A stretch of 64,000 bases of DNA from Phycisphaerales bacterium (GCA_035627955.1 DASPKU010000019.1:124001-188000); one strand, 5' to 3'; shown: positions 24,811 through 33,242, numbered from the stretch's first letter. Translations and numbers: made by a program. Notes: a model not told the origin generated them from the sequence alone.

Positions 24811-26442
24811 ATGCCCGACCTCGCCCCCGTCCGCCGCGCCCTCGTCTCCGTCTCCGACAAGACCGGCCTCGTCCCCTTCGTGCAGGCGCTCGCGCAACGC
24901 GGCGTCGAGATCGTCTCCACCGGCGGCACCGCCTCCGCCCTCAGGGCCGCGGGCATCAAGGTCACCAGCATCGACGACGTCACCGGCTTCCCCGAGATCA
25001 TGGGCGGGCGGGTGAAGACCCTGCACCCCAAGGTCCACGGCGGGCTCCTGGGCGTCCGTGACGACGCCGCCCACGCCGCCGCCATGCAGCAGCACGGCAT
25101 CGCGCCCATCGACCTCGTGTGCGTCAACCTCTACCCGTTCGAGCAGACCATCGCCAGGCCCGGCGTGAGCGAGCACGACGCCATCGAGAACATCGACATC
25201 GGCGGCCCCTCGATGCTGCGCTCGGCCGCCAAGAACTTCGAGTGGGTCACGGTGTGCAGCAGCCCATCGCAGTACCAGCGGGTGCTCGACGAGCTGCACC
25301 GCCACAACACGCACACCACCCGCACGCTCCGCTGCGAGCTCGCCGGCGAGGTCTACGCCCTCACCAGCCGCTACGACGCCGCCATCGCCGGCTATCTCTG
25401 CAAGGGCCACTCCCGCCTCTTCCCCGTGCTCATGCACGAGACCTTCGTGAAGGACGAGGACCTCCGCTACGGCGAGAACCCGCACCAGTCCGCCGCGCTG
25501 TACCGCACCAAGCCAAGCACGGCCGCGGGCAAGTGGCCCAGCATCGCCACCGCCGAGCAGCTCCACGGCAAGGAGCTTTCCTACAACAACATCAACGATG
25601 CCGTCGCCGCCCTCGAGCTCGTCATCTCCCTCAACCGCGTGCGGAATCAGTCGCAGGTCACCGCCGCCATCGTCAAGCACACCAACCCCTGCGGCGCATC
25701 TATCGCCGCGAACGCCAAGGACGCCATCGACCAGGCCATCGCGGGCGACCCCATCGCCGCCTACGGCGGCATTCTCGCCCTGGGCGATACCTTCGACGAG
25801 GACGCGGCCGAGCGCCTCCAGTCTAAGGAGGTTTTCCTCGAGGTGATCGTCGCCCCCCGCTACACCGCGGAGGCCCTTGAGATGCTCCGCGCCCGCTGGG
25901 CCAACGTGCGGCTCCTCGCCGTGGGCGACCTCGACTTCCCCGTCGCCGCCCACGCGCAGCAGCTCGAGTACCGCTCCATCCCTGGCGGCCTGCTCGTGCA
26001 GGAGCGCGACCTGCGCCTCGTGCCCACGAGCGAGTGGCAGCACGCGGCCGGCCCCAAGCCCACGCAGGACCAGCTCCGCGCCGCCGCGTTCCTGGAGCCC
26101 GTGTGCCGCTCGCTGTTCAGCAACGCCGTGGTCCTCGGCGGCCCCGCGACAGGTGGTGAGAGCGGTGGGGGGATCCGCATGTACGGCGGCGGCGCCGGCC
26201 AGATGGACCGCGTCACCTCCTGCCGCCTCGCCGTCGAGAAGGCCGGCAAGCTCGCCAAGGGGAGCACCGCCTTCAGCGACGCCTTCTTCCCCTTCAGCGA
26301 CGGCCCTCAGATCCTCATCGACGCCGGCGTCACCTGCATCGTCCACCCCGGCGGCAGCAAGCGCGACCAGGAAACCTTCGACCTCTGCAACCAGCGCGGC
26401 GTGACCTGCCTCACCACCGGCGTGCGCCACTTCCGCCATTGA
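24811..26442 (+). CDS. purH: Bifunctional AICAR transformylase/IMP cyclohydrolase
   Basis: Performs the last two steps of IMP synthesis. Residues 1 to about 195 form the cyclohydrolase (MGS-like) domain with SVSDKTGLVPFVQAL, STGGTASALRAAGI and GRVKTLHPKVHGG. The rest is the transformylase, with RYGENPHQSAALY and the catalytic Lys-His in IVKHTNPCG; it ends with the conserved GVRHFRH. At 543 residues it is slightly longer than the E. coli enzyme. Dispersed repeats flank the gene on both sides. Confidence 0.97.
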   Translation: MPDLAPVRRALVSVSDKTGLVPFVQALAQRGVEIVSTGGTASALRAAGIKVTSIDDVTGFPEIMGGRVKTLHPKVHGGLLGVRDDAAHAAAMQQHGIAPIDLVCVNLYPFEQTIARPGVSEHDAIENIDIGGPSMLRSAAKNFEWVTVCSSPSQYQRVLDELHRHNTHTTRTLRCELAGEVYALTSRYDAAIAGYLCKGHSRLFPVLMHETFVKDEDLRYGENPHQSAALYRTKPSTAAGKWPSIATAEQLHGKELSYNNINDAVAALELVISLNRVRNQSQVTAAIVKHTNPCGASIAANAKDAIDQAIAGDPIAAYGGILALGDTFDEDAAERLQSKEVFLEVIVAPRYTAEALEMLRARWANVRLLAVGDLDFPVAAHAQQLEYRSIPGGLLVQERDLRLVPTSEWQHAAGPKPTQDQLRAAAFLEPVCRSLFSNAVVLGGPATGGESGGGIRMYGGGAGQMDRVTSCRLAVEKAGKLAKGSTAFSDAFFPFSDGPQILIDAGVTCIVHPGGSKRDQETFDLCNQRGVTCLTTGVRHFRH

Positions 26443-26449
26443 ATGCAGA

Positions 26450-26553
26450 GACCGTTGGGAACGAGCCCCGAACTCAGTGAGCGGGCGGTGTTGCCCTTGT
26501 GCGCAGGTCTCACCCTTGGACCCGTCACTGCGTTCCGGGCTCGTATGGACGTC
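26450..26553. repeat. Full copy of the GAGCCCSGAACG dispersed element, inverted orientation
   Basis: Left end GACCGTTGGGAACGAGCCCC, right end GTTCCGGGCTCGTATGGACG. Its reverse complement carries CCTGCGCACAAGGGCAACAC at the place where the copy at 24615 has its core, so the two flank purH in opposite orientation. Confidence 0.8.
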
Positions 26554-26742
26554 AACGGTGCAGCCTCCATTCGATCAGCGTCTACTCGCGGACCCAGTCA
26601 GCCTCGCTTAAGCCCGGCCCCGGCCCACTCCTAGGTCCTTCCCACACCGTTTGTTACGCTTTCACACCACTTGCCGACCCGGTTGATCCGGCGGTATGGT
26701 ACCCTAACAATCAGTGTCCCCGGTCCTTCCGGGCCGACCCGG
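26554..26742. other. Non-coding leader upstream of the HNH gene
   Basis: No gene is seen. A weak sigma-70-like pair, TTGCCG (26671-26676) and TATGGT (26695-26700) with an 18-base spacer, would place the RNA start near 26707, about 36 bases before the HNH start codon. Confidence 0.35.
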
Positions 26743-27615
26743 ATGAACCCCGTGGACGTGCTCACCATGCACGGACGACACGGCCATCCCCGCGACCACA
26801 AGCACCCTCACAAGAAGGGCAAGGGGTCGCACCCTCACCACACCTCGCCGCACTCCACCCCCTCGAGCTCCATCGACGATGACCAGCTCATGGCCGAGCT
26901 GGACGCCGACGGCGAGATACCCGCCGATCTCACCTCCGCCCTCGCCGGCCTGAGCGTGGGCCGCGGCAACGAGGGTCTGAACGCCAAGGTCCTGGTCCTC
27001 AACAAGGCCTACGCCGCCATGCGCGTGGTGACCGCACGCCGCGCCTTCGTGCTGCTCTCCCGCGCCATTGCCGAGGTCATCCACGTTGACCCCGCCACCG
27101 CCGCCGGCGCACCCAACGCGAGCGGCGGGTTCATCAACTACGACCTCGAATCCTGGATCGAGATCAGCCAGCTGCAGCGCGAGTTCGAGCCCGACCGTCA
27201 CGACTGGGTCCGCACCGTCCGCATGGAGATCGCCGTCCCCCGCATCATCCGCCTGCTGGGCTACGACCGCCTCCCCGAGCAGACCGTGAAGCTCAACCGC
27301 CGCAACCTCTTCGCCCGCGACCGCAACAAGTGCCAGTACTGCGGCCGCATTTTCCCCACCAACGACCTCTCGATCGACCACGTCCTCCCCCGCGCCCAGG
27401 GCGGCGGCGACAGCTGGGAGAACCTCGTCTGCGCCTGCATCCGGTGCAACGCGCGCAAGGGCGGCCGCACCCCCGAGCAGGCCCACATGAAGCTCGTCAA
27501 GAAGCCCGAGCGCCCCAAGCGCAACCCCATCATCGCGCTCAAGCTCGGCCACGAGAAGTACGCGAGCTGGAAGGCCTTCCTCGACCACGCCTACTGGGAC
27601 GTGGAACTGCGGTAA
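26743..27615 (+). CDS. HNH endonuclease family protein
   Basis: A 290-residue protein from the ATG at 26743. A His/Lys/Ser-rich N-terminal tail of about 45 residues precedes a middle region starting VLVLNKAYAAMRVVTARRAF and a C-terminal HNH nuclease module with a zinc-binding CQYCG, the catalytic LSIDHVLPRAQGG, and NLVCACIRCNARKGGRTPEQ. This matches the widespread stand-alone HNH proteins related to group I-type and restriction nucleases. Its cellular role is unknown and no methyltransferase or phage gene is adjacent. Confidence 0.9.
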   Translation: MNPVDVLTMHGRHGHPRDHKHPHKKGKGSHPHHTSPHSTPSSSIDDDQLMAELDADGEIPADLTSALAGLSVGRGNEGLNAKVLVLNKAYAAMRVVTARRAFVLLSRAIAEVIHVDPATAAGAPNASGGFINYDLESWIEISQLQREFEPDRHDWVRTVRMEIAVPRIIRLLGYDRLPEQTVKLNRRNLFARDRNKCQYCGRIFPTNDLSIDHVLPRAQGGGDSWENLVCACIRCNARKGGRTPEQAHMKLVKKPERPKRNPIIALKLGHEKYASWKAFLDHAYWDVELR

Positions 27616-27627
27616 GGCCGCAAACAT

Positions 27628-27708
27628 GCAAATAGCAAAGGTAAAAGGGCAAATCAGAAACGCCCGGTACGGGTGCCTTGATTTGCCCTTTGACAATTTG
27701 CGATTTGC
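27628..27708. repeat. GCAAAT inverted repeat, copy 1
   Basis: Arms 27628-27656 and 27679-27708 pair through GCAAAT-N-GCAAA and AAAGGGCAAATCA against TGATTTGCCCTTT. The loop contains a smaller CCCGGTACGGG palindrome. It is AT-rich compared with its surroundings and separates the HNH and ychF genes. Confidence 0.75.
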
Positions 27709-27723
27709 TCTTTTGGCCTTCCC

Positions 27724-27729
27724 TACACT
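27724..27729 (+). promoter_or_regulatory. -10 hexamer of ychF
   Basis: TACACT eight bases before the ATG. The 15 bases from CCTACACTCCCGCCC onward match the pfkB-family promoter exactly. Confidence 0.5.
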
Positions 27730-27737
27730 CCCGCCCC

Positions 27738-28841
27738 ATGGAAGCAGGCATCGTCGGTCTCCCCAACGTCGGCAAGTCCACCCTCTTCAACGCGCTCACC
27801 AAGGCCGGCGCCCTCGCCGCGAACTACCCCTTCGCCACTATCGAGCCCAACGTCGGTGTCGTCCCTATCCCTGACGAGCGGATGAAGACGATTACCCAGT
27901 ACATTCCGCCGCAGAAGACGATCCCCGCGGCCCTGCGCCTGGTTGATATCGCGGGCATCGTCAAGGGCGCCAGCGTCGGCGAGGGCCTAGGCAACAAGTT
28001 CCTCTCGCACATCCGGGAGGTCGACGCCATCCTCCAGGTGGTCCGCTGCTTCACCAAGGCGCCCGGCGGCGAGGACATCGTGCACGTCGCCGGCAGCGTG
28101 GACCCCATCCGCGACATCGAAATCATCGCCACCGAGCTGGTGCTCGCCGACCTCCAGACCGTCGAGGGCTCTATCGGCAAGGCCGAGCGCGCCGCCAAGA
28201 GCGGCAAGCCCGAGGACATCGCCCGCTATGAGGTGCTCAAGAAGCTCAAGCCCGTCCTCGAACGCGGCGACCCCGCCCGCACCGTCCGCATCGACGAGCC
28301 CGAGCAGCAGAAGGTCCTCAAGTCCCTCGGCCTCATCACCGCGAAGAAGGTCCTCTACATCATGAACGTGGACGAGGACGACCTCGAGGGCAAGAGCCCC
28401 GCCTGCATGAAGGTCCGCGAGCACGCGAAGAAGGAAGGCGCCGAGGTCGTCCCCGTGTGCGCCAAGATCGAGAGCGAGCTCGCCACCATGGCCGACGCCG
28501 ACCGCGCCGAGATGCTCGAGGCCCTCGGCCTCAAGGAGCCCGCCCTTGCCGCCGTGGCCCACGCCGCGTACAAGCTCCTGGGCCTCCAGTCCTACTTCAC
28601 CGCCGGCCCCAAGGAAGTGCGCGCGTGGACGGTGCCCATCGGGGCGACAGCTCCGCAGGCCGCGGGCGTCATCCACACCGACTTCGAACGCGGCTTCATC
28701 CGCGCAGAGATCTACTCGGTCGCCGACCTCGAGAAGTACAAGAGCGAGAAGGCGATCAAGGAAGCCGGCAAGATGCGCATCGAGGGCAAGGACTACGTCA
28801 TGCAGGACGGGGACATCTGCCACTTCCTGTTCAACGTGTGA
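27738..28841 (+). CDS. ychF: Redox-regulated ATPase/GTPase YchF (Obg family)
   Basis: A universally conserved P-loop ATPase that associates with ribosomes. The protein has 367 residues. Walker [10 protein letters not shown] is at residues 7-15, [12 protein letters not shown] gives switch I, and [10 protein letters not shown] gives G3. The nucleotide-specificity motif reads NVDED rather than NKxD, as expected for an ATP-preferring YchF. The C-terminal TGS domain includes [18 protein letters not shown] and the family-typical [10 protein letters not shown]. The start is fixed by the hexamer just upstream. Confidence 0.96.
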   Translation: MEAGIVGLPNVGKSTLFNALTKAGALAANYPFATIEPNVGVVPIPDERMKTITQYIPPQKTIPAALRLVDIAGIVKGASVGEGLGNKFLSHIREVDAILQVVRCFTKAPGGEDIVHVAGSVDPIRDIEIIATELVLADLQTVEGSIGKAERAAKSGKPEDIARYEVLKKLKPVLERGDPARTVRIDEPEQQKVLKSLGLITAKKVLYIMNVDEDDLEGKSPACMKVREHAKKEGAEVVPVCAKIESELATMADADRAEMLEALGLKEPALAAVAHAAYKLLGLQSYFTAGPKEVRAWTVPIGATAPQAAGVIHTDFERGFIRAEIYSVADLEKYKSEKAIKEAGKMRIEGKDYVMQDGDICHFLFNV

Positions 28842-28851
28842 CTGAACGCCA

Positions 28852-29223
28852 TCAACGGATTGCCTTCGCGACTTGATCCGGCGGAACTGACAACAGCCAT
28901 GCCGCGAACTTGGTCAGCTGCCGCTTGCGCGTAACGACCTCTCGAACCCACCCGTTGTGCTGCCGCCCACAATTGACCGCCCCTTGGCGCGCGAATTCCC
29001 TCGCCACGACAAAGAGCAGGATGAATAACAGGACCTGCTGCCAAATCCAGCCGAGCAGCAACAGCGCTCCAGCCAACGCGGCCGTGCCCCAGCTCAGGAC
29101 CGAAGCCCCCTCCCGCAACAGTGCCAGGACGAAGCTCGCGAGTCCGCCCGCGACGAGTGCGACCCAGGTGAGTGCCACAGTGAGGCGCACGGCTCGCGCG
29201 AGCTCGTAAGCCTTGTCACCCAT
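28852..29223 (-). CDS. Small membrane protein, unknown function
   Basis: A 123-residue protein with two or three hydrophobic segments (about residues 14-36, 42-60 and 62-76), followed by a basic cytoplasmic tail (VREVVTRKRQLTKFAAWLL). Its first bases overlap the end of coaD by eight, so it is probably co-transcribed and translationally coupled with it. No family is recognised. Confidence 0.6.
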   Translation of the reverse strand: MGDKAYELARAVRLTVALTWVALVAGGLASFVLALLREGASVLSWGTAALAGALLLLGWIWQQVLLFILLFVVAREFARQGAVNCGRQHNGWVREVVTRKRQLTKFAAWLLSVPPDQVAKAIR

Positions 29224-29779
29224 CGATGTCCACCCGCCCCGCCCGCAGCCGCTCCAGCGCCGGGTGCTTCTCCCCCTTCTTCTTCGCCAGCGCCCTCACC
29301 ACTAGCGGCGGCACCATGTGCTCCAGCTTCGTCAGGTCCTCACCGAGCGCCGTGATCTGCTTGATCAGGCTCGACGACGTATAGGCGAAGCTCTGCCCCG
29401 CCACGACGAACGCCGTCTCCAGCCCCGCCACCTCGCGGTTGGTGACCGCCTGCTGCACCTCGTACTGCAGGTCCGAGAGGTTGCGCACGCCCCGCAGCAG
29501 CACCGACGCGCCAGCCTCCCGCGCGAAGTCCACCGTCAGCCCCGTGAAGGGCCGCACCGTCACCGGCGCGCGCCCGGGCTCCTCCCGCACCATCTCCGCC
29601 ACCAGCTCGTCCACCATCCCCACCCGCTCCTCGGGCGAGAACAGCTGGTCTTTCGCCGGGTTGTACCCCACGGCCACAATCAACTCATCAAACAGCTTCC
29701 GCCCCCGCGCAATCACGTCCAGATGCCCGTACGTGATCGGGTCAAACGAACCGGGGTACACCGCGACATGCTTCGCCAT
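29216..29779 (-). CDS. coaD: Phosphopantetheine adenylyltransferase
   Basis: Transfers AMP from ATP to 4'-phosphopantetheine, the penultimate step of coenzyme A synthesis. The nucleotidyltransferase signature YPGSFDPITYGHLD has the catalytic T-x-G-H at residues 16-19. Further family markers are VGYNPAKDQLFSPEERV, ASVLLRGVRNLSDLQYEVQ and the SSSLIKQI loop. At 187 residues it is somewhat longer than usual, with a basic C-terminal extension. TACGAT six bases before the ATG suggests a leaderless message. Confidence 0.96.
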   Translation of the reverse strand: MAKHVAVYPGSFDPITYGHLDVIARGRKLFDELIVAVGYNPAKDQLFSPEERVGMVDELVAEMVREEPGRAPVTVRPFTGLTVDFAREAGASVLLRGVRNLSDLQYEVQQAVTNREVAGLETAFVVAGQSFAYTSSSLIKQITALGEDLTKLEHMVPPLVVRALAKKKGEKHPALERLRAGRVDIDG

Positions 29780-29785
29780 GCGGCA

Positions 29786-29791
29786 ATCGTA
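29786..29791 (-). promoter_or_regulatory. -10 hexamer of coaD
   Basis: TACGAT on the minus strand, six bases before the ATG. Confidence 0.5.
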
Positions 29792-29809
29792 GTGATTCTC
29801 GGATCACAT

Positions 29810-29850
29810 GGCCTTGATGCCCTGATGCCCCATGCCCTGATGCCTCTCTT
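29810..29850. repeat. Short direct repeats of TGATGCCC
   Basis: TGATGCC occurs three times in about 40 bases, interrupted by CCATGCCC, in the divergent gap between coaD and the glycosyltransferase. Function unknown. Confidence 0.5.
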
Positions 29851-29927
29851 CTACCCGCCCCCGCCTTCCTCGGCGCAACTCCGCCCTTCCGCGAAACGCC
29901 GCGTACCGCCTTTCCCGCCTTTTCCGC

Positions 29928-29933
29928 TACCCT
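29928..29933 (+). promoter_or_regulatory. -10 hexamer of the GT4 glycosyltransferase
   Basis: TACCCT six bases before the GTG start. Confidence 0.45.
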
Positions 29934-29939
29934 GCAAAC

Positions 29940-31148
29940 GTGCGAGTCCTCCTCTTCACCGACACCCTCGCCGACGTCAACGGCGTCTCCCGCTTCATCA
30001 TCAACCTCGCCGAGCACGCCCGCGCCACCGGTCATGACCTGCACGTCGCGACCTCCACCCGCTTCGCCTGCCCCAAGGCCGCCAACATCCACAACCTAAA
30101 ACCCCTCGCGGCCGTCCGCATGCCGGGCTACCCCAACCTCGACCTCGCCCTCCCGCCCTGGCGCCGAATGCTCGCCCTCGCGCGCGAACTCAAGCCCGAC
30201 GCCATCCACATCTCCACCCCCGGCCCCGTCGGCTGCGTCGGCCGCCTCGCGGCGAAAAAACTCCGCGTCCCGCTCCTGGGCGTCTACCACACCGACTTCC
30301 CCGCATACATCGACCGCCTCTTCGAGAACGAGCTCTTCACATCGATCTCGCGCCAGTGCATGCGCACCTTCTACCGCCCCTTCACGACCCTCTTCCCCCG
30401 CAGCACCGACTACGTCGGCGCGGTCCGAGCCCTCGGCATCAGGGCCGACATCCTTCCACTCCGCCCCGGCATCACCCTCGACCGCTTCCACCCGCGCTTC
30501 CGCGACCCCGCCATCTGGCTCACGCACGGCTCACGCCAGCCCCCGCACGCCCTGCGCATCCTCTACGTCGGCCGCCTCAGCATCGAGAAGAACATGCCCC
30601 TCCTCGCCGCCATCTGGCGCGATGCCGACGCACTGCTGCAGCAGCAGAACATCCCCGCCGAGCTCGTCATCGTCGGCGATGGCCCCTTCCGCGCCCAGCT
30701 CGAGCAGTCACTCGAGAACACCCGCACCCTCTTCCTCGGCTTCCGGTACAACGACGCGCTCTCCCGTCTCTACGCCAGCAGCGACCTCTTCCTCTTCCCC
30801 AGCGTCACCGACACGCTCGGCCAAGTTGTCATGGAAGCCCAGGCCTCCGGACTCCCCGCCCTCGTCACCGACCAGGGCGGCCCCAAAGAACTCGTCGTCA
30901 ATGCCCGCACCGGCTTCGTCCTGCCCGCCGCCGACCCCGCCGTGTGGGTGCGCAGCATCAACGACCTCTGCGCCAACCCCACGCAGCGCCGCGTCATGTC
31001 CGCCGAAGCCCACGACCACCTGCAGCAGTTCTCAATGGCGGCAAGCTTCGACCAATGGTGGAGCGTGCACGAGCAACCGCTGTCAGGGAGAGCGTCGCAC
31101 CCCGGACGGGCTCCCATCGTCGAGACTACCTCTGCGTGTTCCGCGTAA
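29940..31148 (+). CDS. GT4-family glycosyltransferase
   Basis: A retaining glycosyltransferase of GT-B fold, 402 residues from a GTG start. The N-terminal domain opens with VLLFTDTLADVNGVSRFIIN and IHISTPGPVGCVGRLAAKKL, a pattern seen in mannosyl- or glucosyl-transferases that act on lipids. The C-terminal nucleotide-sugar domain has ILYVGRLSIEKNM, VGDGPFRAQLEQ and the E-x7-E region FPSVTDTLGQVVMEAQASGL. Donor and acceptor cannot be assigned. No other glycan gene is adjacent. Confidence 0.92.
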   Translation: MRVLLFTDTLADVNGVSRFIINLAEHARATGHDLHVATSTRFACPKAANIHNLKPLAAVRMPGYPNLDLALPPWRRMLALARELKPDAIHISTPGPVGCVGRLAAKKLRVPLLGVYHTDFPAYIDRLFENELFTSISRQCMRTFYRPFTTLFPRSTDYVGAVRALGIRADILPLRPGITLDRFHPRFRDPAIWLTHGSRQPPHALRILYVGRLSIEKNMPLLAAIWRDADALLQQQNIPAELVIVGDGPFRAQLEQSLENTRTLFLGFRYNDALSRLYASSDLFLFPSVTDTLGQVVMEAQASGLPALVTDQGGPKELVVNARTGFVLPAADPAVWVRSINDLCANPTQRRVMSAEAHDHLQQFSMAASFDQWWSVHEQPLSGRASHPGRAPIVETTSACSA

Positions 31149-31151
31149 GGC

Positions 31152-31571
31152 TCACTTGGATGTAGCGAGCGCTTTGGCAAGCCGCTTGAGAACACGCAAT
31201 GTCAGTGCGTCCTCGTTTCGCTCCATCCGTGACACTCTCGACTGTGGAACACCCAGCCGCCTCCCGAGCTCGGACTGTGTGACCCCTTGGCGCTTTCGCA
31301 GCGAGGCGATCCCATTCTCAATGATCTCGGGGAGGATGTCATTGGCGTCGTGCCACTTCGTCTTCTTACTGGTGAGGATCGCCGCCGCCTCGCGGATGAA
31401 GTCTTCGGACGGGCCCGACGACTTCTCGAGAGCGACCAGCGCCTCATACTCCTCGACAGGCACGATGCGATGGGTCACAACCCCTTCGTCATTGACGATT
31501 ACACTCGGGAAGTTCTCCTTCTGCCCAGCCCTGCGTGATGGCTTCCTTGCTGCACGTTTGACAGCACTCAC
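31152..31571 (-). CDS. XRE-family antitoxin
   Basis: A 139-residue protein with a basic N-terminus, a middle linker (VVTHRIVPVEEYEALVALE) and a C-terminal Cro/C1 helix-turn-helix (LRKRQGVTQSELGRRLGVPQ followed by SRVSRMERNED). It starts at GTG one base beyond the stop of the upstream gene, with GAGGAGGC as ribosome site. The arrangement, toxin gene first and HTH antitoxin second, resembles HigBA. It should repress the shared promoter at 32007-32036. Confidence 0.85.
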   Translation of the reverse strand: MSAVKRAARKPSRRAGQKENFPSVIVNDEGVVTHRIVPVEEYEALVALEKSSGPSEDFIREAAAILTSKKTKWHDANDILPEIIENGIASLRKRQGVTQSELGRRLGVPQSRVSRMERNEDALTLRVLKRLAKALATSK

Positions 31572-31572
31572 T

Positions 31573-31908
31573 TCATGCCTCCTCGAATGCCCTGCAACTG
31601 GCCAGCACCAGCCTGTCGCGTGAAGGGTCCCACTGCAGCGCGAGCCGGTGCGCTCCGAACTTCGCCCATCGCATCCCGGGCGGAACGTCGTGCCGCATAA
31701 TCGGCACCGACGCGGCGGCGGGATCCGCGTCCAATCTCAGGAGCAGCTCTGCAAATGCAAGCTGATCCTCCAGATCGCAGGTTCGCACGTAGGTAAGCAC
31801 CTGCCTCGAGACGTGGACGTGCCTGTGGAACGCGCGAGGCCGCCGCTGAGCAGGCCGCGCCAGCCACCGCTGGACCAATGCAATCAGACTGGACGGCGTC
31901 CTCGCCAA
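31573..31908 (-). CDS. Probable toxin partner of the XRE antitoxin
   Basis: A 111-residue protein from a TTG start. The N-terminal half is Arg-rich and unrecognised. The C-terminal part (VPPGMRWAKFGAHRLALQWD, then DRLVLASCRAFEE) resembles the end strands of RelE/HigB-like proteins. Position, size and tight coupling to an HTH gene are the main evidence for a toxin. A competing frame on the same strand (to 31999) looks like an Arg/Ala-rich shadow. Confidence 0.6.
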   Translation of the reverse strand: MARTPSSLIALVQRWLARPAQRRPRAFHRHVHVSRQVLTYVRTCDLEDQLAFAELLLRLDADPAAASVPIMRHDVPPGMRWAKFGAHRLALQWDPSRDRLVLASCRAFEEA

Positions 31909-32006
31909 GCCCCGATCTCCCGCGCCCGATGCGAACCCGCTTATCGGGCGCGGTCATGTTCCGCCGGAAGGCGTGAAGTTGCAGGTGGCGCGGCGTCACT
32001 TGGAGA

Positions 32007-32036
32007 AGTATACCACACGAGATATATGCCGTGCAA
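32007..32036 (-). promoter_or_regulatory. Sigma-70 promoter of the toxin-antitoxin pair
   Basis: On the minus strand: -35 TTGCAC (32031-32036), an 18-base spacer rich in A/T, and -10 TATACT (32007-32012). This is the best classical promoter in the window. It leaves an untranslated leader of roughly 90 bases, and the ATATATC-rich spacer is a natural place for repressor binding. Confidence 0.65.
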
Positions 32037-32048
32037 GATATCGTCGTT

Positions 32049-33110
32049 TCACTCGCGCGCTTCTGGAGCCCCCGCCAGATCGTTCACCACCCCCATCAGC
32101 CCCGTCACCACCCGCGCCATCCGCTCATAATCCAGCTTGTCCGGCGTGTCCGTCGCCTTGTGGTAGTGGGGGTACCGGTACGGCGCCGTGTCCGTCACCA
32201 TCAGCGCCGGGTACCCCTGCTTCCAGAACGACCAGTGGTCGCTCGCGCCCACCATCGGCACGAAGCTCGACAGAGCCGCGCCCTCGCTGGGGAAGTCCAC
32301 CGTGCGCCGGAACGCGGCCACGCACCGCTTGACGAACACTTCCGCCTCGCCCATCCCCACGAACCCGATGAAGTTGCCCTTCTTCGGGTACACCGCGCCC
32401 ACCGGCGGCGGGTAGCTCTGGCTCCCGTCCACATCCGTGAAGTACCCCATCGTCTCCAGGCTCAGCATGCCCACGATGTTGTCGCCGCGCTGCTTGCACG
32501 CCCGCGCGTACACCAGCGAGCCCATCTCATCGGTCCAGAAGAACGGCGGCTCCTCGTTCACGAACAGCACGAACCGCACCGTCCGCGCCATTGGCTTCCC
32601 GGCGTAGTGCCGCGCCAGCGCCATCGTCGCCGCAGTGCCGCTCCCGTTGTCGTTAGCCGCCGGGCACCCCTGCACCGCGTCGTAGTGCGCGCCCACGATG
32701 ACGATCTCATCCGGCCGCGTTGTACCGCGCAGCTCCGCGATCAGGTTGCTGCACGCCACCCCGTTCACCGGGAACGTCTGCCACTCCACCCGGTAGCCGG
32801 CCTTCGCCAGCTGCGCCGCGATGTAGTCCTCCGCCGCCGCGAGCTTGTGCGGCTGGAACACGTTCCGCTCGCCGATCCGCCCCGCCAGCACCTGCACGTC
32901 CCGCCGCATCTCCTCGGCGAGCGACAGCTGCACCGGCGTGATCGCCGGCAGCGGGCCTTTGAAGCTGTCCCCTGGCATCATCACCGAGCACCGTGTGGAC
33001 GCGAACAACACCGCCGCCACGCACACCGCCGCGGCAATCAGCAGCTTGACGCGCCGGCCGCGCTTCGGAATGACACTGGCCTGAGCAACCGCTTGATCCA
33101 CCTGCGCCAT
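32049..33110 (-). CDS. M28-family zinc peptidase, membrane-anchored or secreted
   Basis: A 353-residue exopeptidase of the M28 (aminopeptidase Y/S) type. An N-terminal hydrophobic segment (about residues 22-40) exports or anchors it. Zinc ligands and catalytic residues appear as VGAHYDAVQGCPAANDNGSG (His, bridging Asp), VNEEPP (catalytic Glu and ligand Glu), and YPHYHKATDTPDKLDY (final His). GGGAGG six bases before the ATG at 33110 fixes the start; a longer frame from 33143 would run through the palindromic site. Substrate unknown, probably exported peptides. Confidence 0.9.
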   Translation of the reverse strand: MAQVDQAVAQASVIPKRGRRVKLLIAAAVCVAAVLFASTRCSVMMPGDSFKGPLPAITPVQLSLAEEMRRDVQVLAGRIGERNVFQPHKLAAAEDYIAAQLAKAGYRVEWQTFPVNGVACSNLIAELRGTTRPDEIVIVGAHYDAVQGCPAANDNGSGTAATMALARHYAGKPMARTVRFVLFVNEEPPFFWTDEMGSLVYARACKQRGDNIVGMLSLETMGYFTDVDGSQSYPPPVGAVYPKKGNFIGFVGMGEAEVFVKRCVAAFRRTVDFPSEGAALSSFVPMVGASDHWSFWKQGYPALMVTDTAPYRYPHYHKATDTPDKLDYERMARVVTGLMGVVNDLAGAPEARE

Positions 33111-33120
33111 GGCAACCTCC

Positions 33121-33145
33121 CGGTGTTTAGTGTACACTAACACCG
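33121..33145. promoter_or_regulatory. Palindromic operator candidate upstream of the M28 peptidase
   Basis: A perfect 14-base palindrome TTAGTGTACACTAA (33127-33140) is nested in an outer inverted repeat CGGTGTT...AACACCG. It lies 10-35 bases ahead of the start codon and looks like a dimeric repressor site. Confidence 0.55.
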
Positions 33146-33180
33146 TTGCGATGGTTGCACGGGCCCGCCCGGAATTGGTT

Positions 33181-33230
33181 AGAGGCTCAACACCCCCCTT
33201 GGGACGTGAGCCTCTACTCGTTGAGCCTCT
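33181..33230 (-). terminator. Hairpin after the sorting-tail protein gene
   Basis: AGAGGCTCA (33181-33189) can pair with TGAGCCTCT at 33207-33215 or with the further copy at 33222-33230, giving alternative 9-bp stems. It lies just past the stop of the gene ending at 33243. No T-run is seen. Confidence 0.4.
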
Positions 33231-33242
33231 ATTCGGACCGTC

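Noticed and set aside
24799-26439. A 546-residue minus-strand frame opposite purH
   Set aside because: Mirror frame of a high-GC gene; purH on the other strand is unmistakable.
29810-29850. TGATGCCC repeats as a transposon end
   Set aside because: Only short direct repeats in one place; no inverted partner or second copy in the window.
31568-31999. Alternative frame of 143 residues over the toxin gene
   Set aside because: Arg/Ala/Gly-rich with no fold-like pattern, whereas the 31573-31908 frame ends in RelE-like strands and couples to the antitoxin.
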